Source: JAICYJ01 sp963797565 (GTDB taxonomy: Bacteria; Actinomycetota; Thermoleophilia; Gaiellales; JAICJC01). Taken from it: a stretch of 64,000 nucleotides of DNA. The translations under genes were made by a program, and so were the position numbers. Positions 1 through 9,673 of this stretch are shown in pieces; the stretch's first letter is position 1; the number at the start of each line of letters is the position of its first letter. Below the pieces are notes generated by a model, which saw nothing but the letters and a program-made list of their open reading frames with translations, had not been told where the DNA came from and did no database searches. The stretch is from assembly GCA_963797565.1 (NCBI GenBank), contig CAWCPM010000015.1, positions 62,001 to 126,000 of the forward strand, in the 5' to 3' direction.

Positions 1-1
1 C

Positions 2-266
2 GCCCGTGATGCCGGCCGCCTGGCGCGTGCCTCCGGCTGCGGCGCCCGCATCGACCTCGAACGGCTGCCGCTCGCCGCAGGCGCCACCCTCGAGCAGGCT
101 GCGGCCGCCGGCGAGGACTACGAGCTGCTGGCGGCGCTGCCCGATGGGCAGCCGCAGCCGCTCGTTTGTGACCGACGTGGGGGAGCTGACCGGCGACGGG
201 GCCGTGCTGCTGCTCGACGCGTCCGGGCCGCGCCACGACCTGGCCGGCTGGGACCACTTTCAGTGA
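2..266 (+). CDS. thiL: Thiamine-monophosphate kinase, C-terminal part (5' end outside window)
   Basis: Only the last ~85 residues are present. ThiL phosphorylates thiamine monophosphate to the cofactor thiamine diphosphate in the cytosol. Reading from base 2 gives an Asp-Ala-Gly-Arg-Leu-Ala helix and the family motif AGEDYELL. The tail, ending LAGWDHFQ, is in a different frame (stop 264-266), so a frameshift lies near base 160-175. The stop overlaps the GTG start of the EamA transporter, so the two are translationally coupled. The identification rests on the GEDYELL motif plus the typical Ala-Gly-Trp-Asp-His-Phe end. Confidence 0.8.
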   Translation, partial: PVMPAAWRVPPAAAPASTSNGCRSPQAPPSSRLRPPARTTSCWRRCPMGSRSRSFVTDVGELTGDGAVLLLDASGPRHDLAGWDHFQ

Positions 267-1102
267 CGGGTGTGCTGGGCGGCCTGCTGGCCGCGCTGAT
301 GTGGGGCACCTCCACCGCGATCGCGTCGCGCTCGACGCGCATGATCGGCTCCCAGCAGGTGCTGGCATACGTGATGCTGACGGGCATCGTGTTGATGGCG
401 GTGGCGGCGCCTGTGGTCGAGGGCGTTCCCACCGTGACCGGCCGCGGCGCCGCCTGGGCGCTCGCCGCGGCAGTCGCCTCGGTGGGCGGGCTGGCTCTCG
501 TGTACGCGGCCTTGCGGATCGGGAAGGTCGGCGTCGTGGCGCCGATCACCTCGTGCGAGGGGGCGCTGGCGGCGGTGTTCTCGGTGGTGTTTCTGGGCGA
601 GCAGCTGAGCCTGGGCGTGGCGCTGGCGCTGGCGGTGGTCGCCTGCGGTGTGGTGCTGGTGACGTTCCACGCGCACCTGTCCGACCTGCACCTGCGTCCG
701 GCGCTCCTGGCGGGCTCGGCGGCGGTGGTGTTCGGGTTCGGGCTGGTGGCGAGCTCGCAGGCGGGTGGGGTGATCGGCCCCTACTGGACGATCCTGGTGT
801 CGCGCGTGGTGGGCGTCGTGTTCGTGGCCGCGCCGTTGATCGTCTCCGGGCAGCTGCGGCTGCCGGGACGGGCCCTGCCCCTGGTGCTCTACTCCGGGTT
901 CGCCGAGGTGACGGGCTTCGTCGGCTACATCACCGGCGCCCAGCATGGAGTGGCGGTGTCGGCCGTGCTGGCGTCGCAGTTCGCGGCGGTGGCGGCGTTC
1001 GTCTCGTTCCTGTTCTTCGGCGAGCGCATGTCCCGGATGCAGGTGTGTGGGGCGGTTCTGATCGGCGCCGGCGTGGCGACCGTCGCGGTGCTCAGGGCCT
1101 GA
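263..1102 (+). CDS. EamA/DMT-family small-molecule transporter
   Basis: A 279-aa, strongly hydrophobic inner-membrane protein with about ten predicted transmembrane segments arranged as two EamA halves. The N-terminal half carries the typical Ala-Leu-Met-Trp-Gly start, and each half has a glycine-rich re-entry near a helix end (VAPITSCEGALAAVFS and SAVLASQFAAVAAFVS). The family exports or imports metabolites such as amino acids and nucleosides; the substrate cannot be told from sequence. The GTG start overlaps the thiL stop in GTGA, which decides the start. It converges on thioredoxin. Confidence 0.85.
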   Translation: MTGVLGGLLAALMWGTSTAIASRSTRMIGSQQVLAYVMLTGIVLMAVAAPVVEGVPTVTGRGAAWALAAAVASVGGLALVYAALRIGKVGVVAPITSCEGALAAVFSVVFLGEQLSLGVALALAVVACGVVLVTFHAHLSDLHLRPALLAGSAAVVFGFGLVASSQAGGVIGPYWTILVSRVVGVVFVAAPLIVSGQLRLPGRALPLVLYSGFAEVTGFVGYITGAQHGVAVSAVLASQFAAVAAFVSFLFFGERMSRMQVCGAVLIGAGVATVAVLRA

Positions 1103-1118
1103 TGCCGCCTTTCAGGCC
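1096..1118. terminator. Stem-loop between convergent EamA and trxA genes
   Basis: GGCCTGA (1096-1102) pairs perfectly with TCAGGCC (1112-1118) across a 9-nt loop. The hairpin covers the EamA stop codon and the end of trxA on the other strand, so it could serve both genes. There is no U-tract, as is common in GC-rich actinobacteria. Confidence 0.45.
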
Positions 1119-1447
1119 GGCGCCAGCCAGCTGCTGAGCTCATCCTCCAGCCGGCGGCGTGGGACGGCGCCGATCAGCTTCTTCTTGACCTCGCCGCCCT
1201 CGAACACCATCAGCGTCGGGATCGACAGCACCTCCAGCCGTCCCGCCGTCTCCTGGTTCTCGTCCACGTTCAGCTTCATGAACGTGACCCGGTCACGGTG
1301 CTGCTCGGCCAGCTCGTCGAGGATCGGCTCCATCACGCGGCAGGGCGTGCACCAGGGCGCCCAGAAGTCGACCACCACGGGCCGGCCGGCCTCCTCGACC
1401 TCGCTGCGGAACGTGCTGTCGCTGACCTCGACGATGTGATCGCTCAC
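1112..1447 (-). CDS. trxA: Thioredoxin
   Basis: A 111-aa cytosolic thiol-disulfide oxidoreductase with the full thioredoxin fold. The active site sits in FWAPWCTPCRVMEP, i.e. WCTPC rather than the classical WCGPC; Thr at that position occurs in other thioredoxins and may change the redox potential. The cis-Pro lies in the Ser-Ile-Pro-Thr-Leu segment. GTG start; AAGGAG lies 9 nt upstream on the coding strand. No thioredoxin reductase is adjacent; the reductase-like protein at 33583-35272 lacks a CxxC. Confidence 0.95.
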   Translation of the reverse strand: MSDHIVEVSDSTFRSEVEEAGRPVVVDFWAPWCTPCRVMEPILDELAEQHRDRVTFMKLNVDENQETAGRLEVLSIPTLMVFEGGEVKKKLIGAVPRRRLEDELSSWLAPA

Positions 1448-1475
1448 GTGGTGCTCCTTGCCCGCGGCCGAGCGG

Positions 1476-2253
1476 TCACGGTATCAGCGAGACGCGCGGC
1501 TCGCCGTCCGAGCGCTCGAGCAGAGCTCCGCGCAGCGCGCGCAGCCGCAGCGCCGGCACCTCACGTACCGCCTCCAGCACGATCGCACGGCTCATCTTCG
1601 ACTCGCCGTAGGCGCGGTCGGTGAAGGTGATCGGCAGCTCGACGACGCGACCGCCCATGCGCAGGGTGCGGTAGGTGAGCTCGATCTGAAAGGCGTAGCC
1701 GCCCGCTTGCACGTGCGACAGGTCGAGCGACTCGAGCACCCAGCGGCGGAAGCACTTGAAGCCGCCGGTGAGATCGTGGATCGGCACCCCCAGCACTATC
1801 CGTGCGTACGTGCAGCCGCCGCGGGAGATCACGCGGCGGTGAAGCGGCCAGCCGTCGACGCCGCCCCCGGCCGTGTAGCGCGACCCCAGCACCAGGTCGG
1901 CATGCTGCGACGCCTCGAGCATCGCCGGCAGCGCCGACACCGGATGGGAGAGATCGCAGTCCATCTCGATGATGTGGCTGAACGGGACGCTGCAGCGCCC
2001 ACTCGAAGCCCGCCAGGTAGGCGCGGCCGAGCCCCTGCTTGCCGGGACGGTGCAGCACGTGCAGCCAGTCGTGGCGGGCCGCCAGCTGGTCGGCCAGCTG
2101 CCCGGTACCGTCGGGTGAGCCGTCGTCGACGACCAGCACCTCGCCCGGCATCGGCACCTGGTCGCGGATCGCCGCCAGCGCGTCGATCATGCGAGGCAGG
2201 TTCTCGCGCTCGTCGTAGGTGGGCAGCACGATCAGGTAGCGGCTCTGCTCCAC
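1476..2253 (-). CDS. Polyprenol-phosphate mannosyltransferase-like GT2 glycosyltransferase (frameshifted)
   Basis: Dpm1/Ppm1-type family-2 glycosyltransferase, expected to move mannose (or another hexose) from GDP-sugar to polyprenyl phosphate at the inner face of the membrane. Motifs: LPTYDERENL at the N-terminus, the Asp-rich VVDDGSPDGT, the metal-binding MDCDLSHP, and LTGGFKCFRR. About 258 aa without a membrane anchor. The frame breaks near 1985; removing one G from the GGG run in gaacgggacg restores LQRPFSHIIEMDCD. GTG start with TAGGGT 6 nt upstream, a leaderless pattern overlapping the polX promoter. Confidence 0.85.
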
Positions 2254-2275
2254 GCTCTGACCCTATCATTGGCCC
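2254..2275. promoter_or_regulatory. Divergent leaderless promoter with overlapping -10 boxes (GT2 gene / polX)
   Basis: Only 22 bases separate the two divergent start codons. On the plus strand TATCAT (2264-2269) is followed by 6 nt and the polX ATG. On the minus strand TAGGGT (2260-2265) is followed by 6 nt and the GT2 GTG. Both fit TANNNT-N6-start, which predicts transcripts that begin at or beside the start codon. The two -10 boxes share two bases, so the polymerases should compete for them. Confidence 0.6.
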
Positions 2276-4006
2276 ATGAGCGCAACGTTGACAAACGACT
2301 CCATCGCCGAGCGCTTCGAGCTGATGGCCGATCTGCTGGAGGTGGAGGGCGCGGTGGCCTACCGTGTGCTCGCCTACCGGCGTGCCGCAAAGACGCTGCG
2401 CGAGACCCCCGAGTCGGTGGTGCGGCTGTCGCAGCAGGGCCGCCTGACGGAGCTGTCGGGCGTCGGCGACACGATCTCCGACAAGGTGGCGGAGCTGATC
2501 AAGAGCGGCCAGATCGCCGCCCTCGAGAGGCTGGTCGACCGCAATCCGCCGGGCGTGGTGCCGCTGATGCGCGTGCCCGGCATCGGGCCCAAGACCGCCA
2601 AGCGCGTGTTTGCCGAGCTTGGCATCACCACCGTGGATGAGGTGCTGGTGGCCGCCCGCGATGGGCGAATCAGCGGCGTCGCCGGCCTCGGCGATCGCAC
2701 CGAGCAGGCGATCCTGGCCGGCCTGCAGGTGCCGCGCGAGCACAAGCGCGACCGCGTCGCGTCGGGGCGTCTGCGTCCGTTCGCCGAGCGGGTTGCCGCC
2801 GATCTGCGGGAGCTCGGCGAGGTTGAGGAGTGCGAGATCGCCGGCAGCCTGCGCCGGTTCACCGACACGGCCAAGGACATCGACCTGGTGGTGGCCACCC
2901 GGCGCCCGGCCGCGGTCGGTGATGCCTTGGCGGCGTCCGAGTGGGTGGCCGAGGTCGAGTCCCGCGGGGACGCGAAGCTGACCTGCATCGCACACGACGG
3001 CAGCCGCGTCGAGCTGCGCATGATCGAGCCGGAGGTGTTCGGCAACCTGCTGCAGCACCTGACCGGCTCCAAGCACCACAACGTGGCGCTGCGCGAGGCG
3101 GCCGTGCGCGCCGGGCTGAAGGTCAGCGAGTACGGCATCGAGCAGGTCGAGACGGGCGAGGTGCTGCATTGCCGCGAGGAGGCCGAGGTCTACGAGCGCC
3201 TGGGGATGGACTGGATCCCGCCCGAGCTGCGCGAGAACCGGGGCGAGATCGAGGCCGCCCGCAACCACGCGTTGCCTGAACTGGTGACGATCGACCAGAT
3301 CCGGGGTGACCTGCACGCGCACACCGACTGGAGCGACGGCAAGATGACGCTCGAGCAGCTGGTGGAGGGCGCGCGGGCAAAGGGCTACGAGTACCTGAAC
3401 GTGACCGACCACTCGCCGGCCGTGGGGTTCGGCATGGGCCTGGATGCGGGCCGCATGCGCAAGCAGATCGAGCGCGTGCGCGAGCTGGCGGCCACGCTGG
3501 ACGGCGGGTTCACGCTGCTGGTGGGGGCGGAGGTGGACATCCTCAAGAACGGCTCGCTGGACTACTCCGACGAGCTGATGGCGGAGCTGGACGTGGTCGT
3601 CGCCAGCCTGCACGCCTCGCACAGGCTGAACGAGGCGGACCAGACCAAGCGCCTGTGCGCCGCGATGGAGAACCCGCACGTCGACATCATCGGCCACCCC
3701 ACCGGCAGGATGCTGGGCAAGCGGCCGGCCTACGCGATGGACATGGAGGCGGTGATCGCCAAGGCGGTCGAGACCGGTACGGTGCTGGAGGTGAACGGTC
3801 AGCCCCACCGGCTCGACCTGACCGACAGCAATGTGCGGATGGCGGTGGCGGCGGGCGCCAAGCTGTCGATCGACACCGATTCCCACAGCCTGGCCGCTCT
3901 CGACTACATGCGGTTCGGCGTAATGAACGCGCGGCGGGGCTGGGCGTCGCCGAAGGACGTGGTCAACACGCGCAGCTGGAAGCAGCTGAAGAGGTTGCTC
4001 AAGTGA
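2276..4006 (+). CDS. polX: Family X DNA polymerase/3'-5' exonuclease (PolX with PHP domain)
   Basis: A 576-aa bacterial PolX, a gap-filling repair polymerase. In order: helix-hairpin-helix region (residues ~1-100, including RVPGIGPKTAKRVF), the nucleotidyltransferase domain with GSLRRFTDTAKDIDL (the catalytic Asp pair), the thumb, and from ~residue 340 a PHP phosphoesterase domain. The PHP domain shows the metal-ligand motifs DLHAHTDWSDG, VTDHSP, GAEVDI, ASLH, IGHPTGR and DTDSH. All PHP ligands appear intact, so exonuclease or AP-site activity is likely. Length is typical. Leaderless ATG (TATCAT-N6-ATG). Confidence 0.95.
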   Translation: MSATLTNDSIAERFELMADLLEVEGAVAYRVLAYRRAAKTLRETPESVVRLSQQGRLTELSGVGDTISDKVAELIKSGQIAALERLVDRNPPGVVPLMRVPGIGPKTAKRVFAELGITTVDEVLVAARDGRISGVAGLGDRTEQAILAGLQVPREHKRDRVASGRLRPFAERVAADLRELGEVEECEIAGSLRRFTDTAKDIDLVVATRRPAAVGDALAASEWVAEVESRGDAKLTCIAHDGSRVELRMIEPEVFGNLLQHLTGSKHHNVALREAAVRAGLKVSEYGIEQVETGEVLHCREEAEVYERLGMDWIPPELRENRGEIEAARNHALPELVTIDQIRGDLHAHTDWSDGKMTLEQLVEGARAKGYEYLNVTDHSPAVGFGMGLDAGRMRKQIERVRELAATLDGGFTLLVGAEVDILKNGSLDYSDELMAELDVVVASLHASHRLNEADQTKRLCAAMENPHVDIIGHPTGRMLGKRPAYAMDMEAVIAKAVETGTVLEVNGQPHRLDLTDSNVRMAVAAGAKLSIDTDSHSLAALDYMRFGVMNARRGWASPKDVVNTRSWKQLKRLLK

Positions 4007-4122
4007 GCCGGCGCAGCCGGCGAGCTTGCTGATCTCAGAGCCCTGCCCGAGGGTGGCAGTGCTCGTGGTCTACACGAACCCTTCACCAAGCCAGGCGAGC
4101 CGGCTCCAGGAATGCCACGTGG

Positions 4123-4881
4123 TCACAGCGAGGCCAGCAGCTCGACGACCTGGTCGGGACCGTCCACGCAGGCATCGGCCTGCTCGACCAGCTCCGGCGG
4201 CCCCTCGGCCGAGCGGACGGCGATCTTGATCGTGGCCTCGCGGAACGCGTCCAGGTCGGTGCGGTCGTCTCCCACGTACAGCAGGTTCGTGATCCGCTTG
4301 CGGCCGCGCAGCCTCCGCACCGCCGATCCCTTGTCGATCGCCACCGGCGGACGAACCTCCAGCACCATCCGGCCGAAGCTCCAGGCCAGTCCGGCGCGAT
4401 CCAGCTTGGGCACGATCTGCGCTTCCAGGTAGCGCAGCGCGTGGTCAGGCCGCGGTGACCCACGAAAGTGCACGGTGAAGGTGATGCCCTTGTCCTCGAC
4501 GCGGCAGCCCAGCTCCGGCAGCAGGCCGTCGTTCTCCACCACCAGCAGCGCCTCATGCACCGCGTCCATGTACCGCGCGGCCTGCGGCACCACCGTCACG
4601 TCGTCTCCGTGCATCACCTCGAGGCCGTGGTTTCCTGATATGGCAACGCCGGGAATCGGCACCATCCGGCGAGCCTGGGCCGCGGGCCGCCCGGTCACGC
4701 AGGCGACCAGCGTGTAGCGCTCCACCAGCCGTTCCAGCTCAGGCAACGCCGCCGGTAGCACCGTTGCCTGCTCTGGCGTTGGTGCGATCGGAGCCAGCGT
4801 CCCGTCGATGTCGCAGACGACGGCGCCGTGACGTGGGTCGGCCGCGAGCGTCGCAACCAGGTCGGCCAGGGTTCGCCCCAT
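4123..4881 (-). CDS. otsB: Trehalose-6-phosphate phosphatase
   Basis: A 252-aa HAD-superfamily phosphatase. Motif I is CDIDGTLAPI, with both Asp of the DxDGT(L/V) signature. The trehalose-phosphatase segment ISGNHGLEV and the metal-binding motif GDDRTDLDAF are present. It would dephosphorylate trehalose-6-phosphate in the cytosol, giving the osmoprotectant trehalose. The synthase OtsA is not in the window. Start ATG with TAGTGT 6 nt upstream, overlapping the promoter of the divergent TauE gene. Confidence 0.9.
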   Translation of the reverse strand: MGRTLADLVATLAADPRHGAVVCDIDGTLAPIAPTPEQATVLPAALPELERLVERYTLVACVTGRPAAQARRMVPIPGVAISGNHGLEVMHGDDVTVVPQAARYMDAVHEALLVVENDGLLPELGCRVEDKGITFTVHFRGSPRPDHALRYLEAQIVPKLDRAGLAWSFGRMVLEVRPPVAIDKGSAVRRLRGRKRITNLLYVGDDRTDLDAFREATIKIAVRSAEGPPELVEQADACVDGPDQVVELLASL

Positions 4882-4899
4882 CGCCCTACACTACCCGCC
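4882..4899. promoter_or_regulatory. Divergent leaderless promoter with overlapping -10 boxes (otsB / tauE half)
   Basis: An 18-bp spacer separates the otsB ATG and the TauE GTG. Plus strand: TACACT (4887-4892), then 7 nt, then GTG. Minus strand: TAGTGT (plus-strand ACACTA, 4888-4893), then 6 nt, then ATG. The two -10 hexamers share five bases, the same design as at 2254-2275. Confidence 0.6.
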
Positions 4900-5256
4900 G
4901 TGAACGCTCGCATACCCGTGCTGATCGGGATCGGCCTCGTGGCCGGCTTCTTCTCGGGTCTGTTCGGCGTCGGCGGCGGCATCCTGATCGTGCCCATGCT
5001 GATCGCGCTGCGGCGGTATCCGCCAAAGTCGGCCATGGCCACGTCGCTGGCCGCGATCCTGTTCACCGCCGTTGCCGCGGCAGCCTCGCACGCCTCCGCG
5101 GGCAACGTGGCGTGGAAGGAGGGAGCGCTGATCGGGCTGCCGGCCGTGGGCGGCGCCGTGCTCGGCGCGTGGCTCCACCAGCGCATAGACACCACGCGTG
5201 TGGTGCTGCTGTTCTCCCTGTTCCTGGCGCTGGTGTCGGTGAGGCTCGCGGTATGA
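4900..5256 (+). CDS. TauE/SafE-family half transporter, first half
   Basis: 118 aa, about four transmembrane helices, one half of a normal TauE/SafE permease (usually ~250 aa with two homologous halves). The half-signature GLFGVGGGILIVPML near residue 20 is followed by the conserved AMATSLAAILF. The family moves sulfite, sulfonates or related anions across the membrane. The GTG start is fixed by the leaderless promoter; the longer frame upstream would run into otsB. Its stop overlaps the ATG of the second half in ATGA. The split is real in frame: a stop codon and a new start, with no broken motif. Confidence 0.8.
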   Translation: MNARIPVLIGIGLVAGFFSGLFGVGGGILIVPMLIALRRYPPKSAMATSLAAILFTAVAAAASHASAGNVAWKEGALIGLPAVGGAVLGAWLHQRIDTTRVVLLFSLFLALVSVRLAV

Positions 5257-5669
5257 CACAGGAGATCGTGGCCGTACTGTTCGGCTTCCTGGCCGGCACG
5301 CTTTCGGCGCTGTTCGGCGTCGGCGGCGGGCTGATCTTCGTGCCCACGCTGATCTTCCTCGGTGAGAACGCCCACGTCGCCGTCGCCACGTCGCTGGCGG
5401 CGATGGTGCCGGTGATCCTGATGGGGTCGTGGCGACAGACCCGCTACGGAAACGTGAACTGGCGCGACGCGGTCGTGATCGGCCTGGCATCGGTGCCCAC
5501 CGCCAAGTTGGGAGAGGTGGTGGCCAACTCGCTCTCCAGCAAGACGCTGCAGCGGTCGTTCGCGGTGCTGCTGATGGTGGTGGCGGTGCAGATGGCCGTC
5601 CGCGCGCTGCGTCAGACCGACGACGAGAAGCCGGTGGTGGAGATCTCAGTCGCCGAATCCGGGCCCTGA
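5253..5669 (+). CDS. TauE/SafE-family half transporter, second half
   Basis: 138 aa with the second copy of the half-signature, ALFGVGGGLIFVPTL, then AVATSLAAMVP. About four membrane helices and a short charged cytosolic tail (QTDDEKPVVEIS). Coupled to the preceding half by ATGA. Presumably the two chains assemble into one permease, but each could homodimerise. The last 24 bases overlap the convergent phosphatase gene. Confidence 0.8.
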   Translation: MTQEIVAVLFGFLAGTLSALFGVGGGLIFVPTLIFLGENAHVAVATSLAAMVPVILMGSWRQTRYGNVNWRDAVVIGLASVPTAKLGEVVANSLSSKTLQRSFAVLLMVVAVQMAVRALRQTDDEKPVVEISVAESGP

Positions 5670-6196
5670 GGCCGTGCCGTCGCCCGGGAGCACGTAGACC
5701 GCCGGCGTGGGCATGGCGGCCCAGAACTCGAAGTCGACCGGTTCAGGCGCGATCGCGTGCAACGCCAGCGCGATCAGGTTGCCGTGGCTCGCCACCACGA
5801 TCCGCCCAGCGGGATGGCGCCGGCGCAGCGTCGCCAGCACCTCGGTGACGCGCCGCTGGGCTTCCGCGGAGGACTCCCCGTGCTCGAGCGCGTACCCGAA
5901 GTCCGCCCAGGATCGCTGCAGCTGCTCCCTCCAGTCGGGCAGGGCACCGGGCGAGAGCAGCCGCTCGCGCAGGTCGTCGACCAGGCTGATCTCGAGGCCC
6001 AGCCGCCGTGCCAGCGGCTCGACCGTCTGCACCGCACGCGGGTAGGGGCTCGAGTAGATGGCGGCCACCGGTTCGGCGGCCAGCTCATCGGCCAGCCGCT
6101 CGGCGTCGCGGCGGCCGGAAGCGGCCAGCGGCCGGTCGTTCTGCTCGTAGCGAGGATCGGACGGCGCGACCGCCTCCGCGTGCCGCACCAGCACGA

Positions 6197-6200
<4 letters not shown>
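5646..6200 (-). CDS. Histidine phosphatase (SixA/phosphoglycerate-mutase-like)
   Basis: A 184-aa histidine-phosphatase-superfamily protein. The catalytic RHG-type motif appears as LVRHAEA at residues 4-10 (RHA as in SixA), the second Arg lies in SSPYPRAVQT, and the second catalytic His in VVASHGNLIALAL. Candidate roles are dephosphorylation of phosphohistidine proteins or small phosphometabolites. The start overlaps the acs stop by ATGA, so it is co-translated with acetyl-CoA synthetase. The substrate is unknown. Confidence 0.85.
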
Positions 6201-8159
<1,959 letters not shown>

Positions 8160-8163
<4 letters not shown>

Positions 8164-8525
8164 GGCGTGTACTCGAACTCGTCCTCATCCTTCGACAGCG
8201 CCTTCTTTGCGACCACCACGGCTCCCACCGCGACCGCGCCTGCGGCTGCGGCCTTGGCCGCCTTCTTCTTCTTGGACGACTTGGGCTGCGCCGTGGCCTT
8301 GGCCACGCCCTTCTGTATCTCCTTGGCGGCGCGGATCACCTCGTCCTGCACCTTCTTGTCGACGGCCGCGGAGCGGGCGCCGTCCTTCTGCACCTTGCCG
8401 AGCACCGTCTTGGCCGAGTCGAGCACCGACTTGGCGGCCTCGCGCAGCTCAGGATCGTTCGCGACTCTGGTCGCGATCGGCGTGACCGTTTCGGCGATCT
8501 TGTCGGTTTTCATCTTGGCGGGCAC
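8160..8525 (-). CDS. Lys/Ala-rich small protein of unknown function
   Basis: 121 aa. Residues 1-75 are predicted helical and amphipathic (ELREAAKSVLDSAKTVLGKV). Residues ~80-90 are a run of Lys and Ser (KSSKKKKAAK), then a short Ala/Val-rich hydrophobic stretch (AAAAGAVAVGAVVVA), then an acidic tail EDEFEYTP. The C-terminal part could be a membrane-associated helix or a histone-H1-like tail; I cannot decide. GTG start with GGAGGT 5 nt upstream. Its stop overlaps the acs ATG, so it leads the acs-phosphatase operon. Confidence 0.7.
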
Positions 8526-8581
8526 GGCTTACCTCCGTGGGATGGGCTATTTGCTCATACTTTTCAGTCACACTACCACCC

Positions 8582-9664
8582 ATGGATCTCGAACGAGTCA
8601 ACGCGCTGATGGAGGAATGGGGCGAGCCGCAGTACCGGCAGCGGCAGGTCTACGAGGGCGTGATGAAGGGCCTGGCCGGCGGCTACGAGCAGCTGACCCC
8701 GCTGCCGGCCGCTCTCCGGCGCCGTCTCGCCGATGCGGAGCCGCTGCGCCAGCTGGAAACGGTCGAGTCGCAGCGGTCCGCCGACGGCACCATCAAGCTG
8801 CGCTTCACCACCCGCGACGGCTTCCCCGTCGAGGCGGTGGCGATGAGCCATCGCAACCGGCGCACCGTCTGCGTCTCGTCGCAGTCGGGCTGCCCGCTGG
8901 CATGCACCTTCTGCGCCACCGGCAGCATGGGCCTTGGCCGCAACCTGGCCGCCGGCGAGATCGCGGAGCAGGTGACGGTGCTGGCGGCGATGCTGCGCGA
9001 GGAGGGCGAGCGGGTGTCCAACGTGGTGATGATGGGCATGGGCGAGCCGTTCCTGAACTACGACGCGGTGCTCGCGGCCTGCCGCACCCTCAACGACCCG
9101 GCCGGCTTCGGCCTGGGTGCGCGTCAGATTGCGATCTCGACGGCCGGGTGGGTGCCCGGCATCGAGCGGCTGGCGGCCGAGCCGCTGCAGGTCAAGCTGG
9201 CGCTGTCGCTGCACGCTCCCAACGATCGGCTGCGCACGGAGCTGATGCCCATCACGCGCCGGTTTCCGCTGGCCAAGCTGATCGCCGCCTGCCGCGGCTA
9301 CCGCGACGTCACCCGGCGGCGCATCTTCGTCGAGTACCTGATGCTGGACGGGATCAACGACAGCGACCGGCTGGCCGAACAGCTCGCCGACCTGCTGGGC
9401 CGCGACGGGTTCCACGTCAACCTGATCGCCTACAACCCCACCGGCTCCGACTACCGGGCGTCGTCGTCGACTCGCGTGGCGGGGTTCGCAGCCGTCCTGG
9501 AACGCCGGGGCATCTCGGCCAGCTACCGCCGGTCGCACGGTCAGGACATCGATGCCGCCTGCGGGCAGCTGGCGGTCAAGGGCGCCTCCGAGCTGCGCCG
9601 CAAACAGGCCCGCGACCGCCACAGCGCGGCGCGTGCCGCCGCGCAGCCCGGTGTCCGCCGGTAG
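8582..9664 (+). CDS. rlmN: 23S rRNA (adenine2503-C2)/tRNA methyltransferase RlmN
   Basis: 360-aa radical-SAM methylase that methylates C2 of A2503 in 23S rRNA and A37 in some tRNAs. The 4Fe-4S motif is CPLACTFCATG (CxxxCxxC). Other signatures: MGMGEPFLNYDAV, ISTAGWVPGI, LALSLHAPNDRLR and EYLMLDGIND. The catalytic Cys expected near the C-terminus lies in DAACGQL. The ATG at 8582 begins the conserved MDLERVN; a longer in-frame start at 8537 is less likely. The stop codon lies inside the ccr -10 box. Confidence 0.95.
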   Translation: MDLERVNALMEEWGEPQYRQRQVYEGVMKGLAGGYEQLTPLPAALRRRLADAEPLRQLETVESQRSADGTIKLRFTTRDGFPVEAVAMSHRNRRTVCVSSQSGCPLACTFCATGSMGLGRNLAAGEIAEQVTVLAAMLREEGERVSNVVMMGMGEPFLNYDAVLAACRTLNDPAGFGLGARQIAISTAGWVPGIERLAAEPLQVKLALSLHAPNDRLRTELMPITRRFPLAKLIAACRGYRDVTRRRIFVEYLMLDGINDSDRLAEQLADLLGRDGFHVNLIAYNPTGSDYRASSSTRVAGFAAVLERRGISASYRRSHGQDIDAACGQLAVKGASELRRKQARDRHSAARAAAQPGVRR

Positions 9665-9673
9665 AATTCCGCG
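9662..9673 (+). promoter_or_regulatory. Leaderless promoter of the ccr-mutase operon
   Basis: TAGAAT (9662-9667) is followed by 6 nt and the ATG at 9674. The hexamer overlaps the rlmN stop codon. This decides the ccr start in favour of 9674 over internal Met codons 5 and 6. Confidence 0.5.

Noticed and set aside
1829..3886. A 685-aa minus-strand frame opposite polX
   Set aside because: Shadow of polX: composition is His/Gln/Arg/Leu-biased and no domain is visible, while the plus strand encodes complete PolX.
4007..4122. Possible terminator or small gene between polX and otsB
   Set aside because: GCCGGC occurs twice just after the polX stop but forms only a short self-complementary stem; no frame or T-run supports more.
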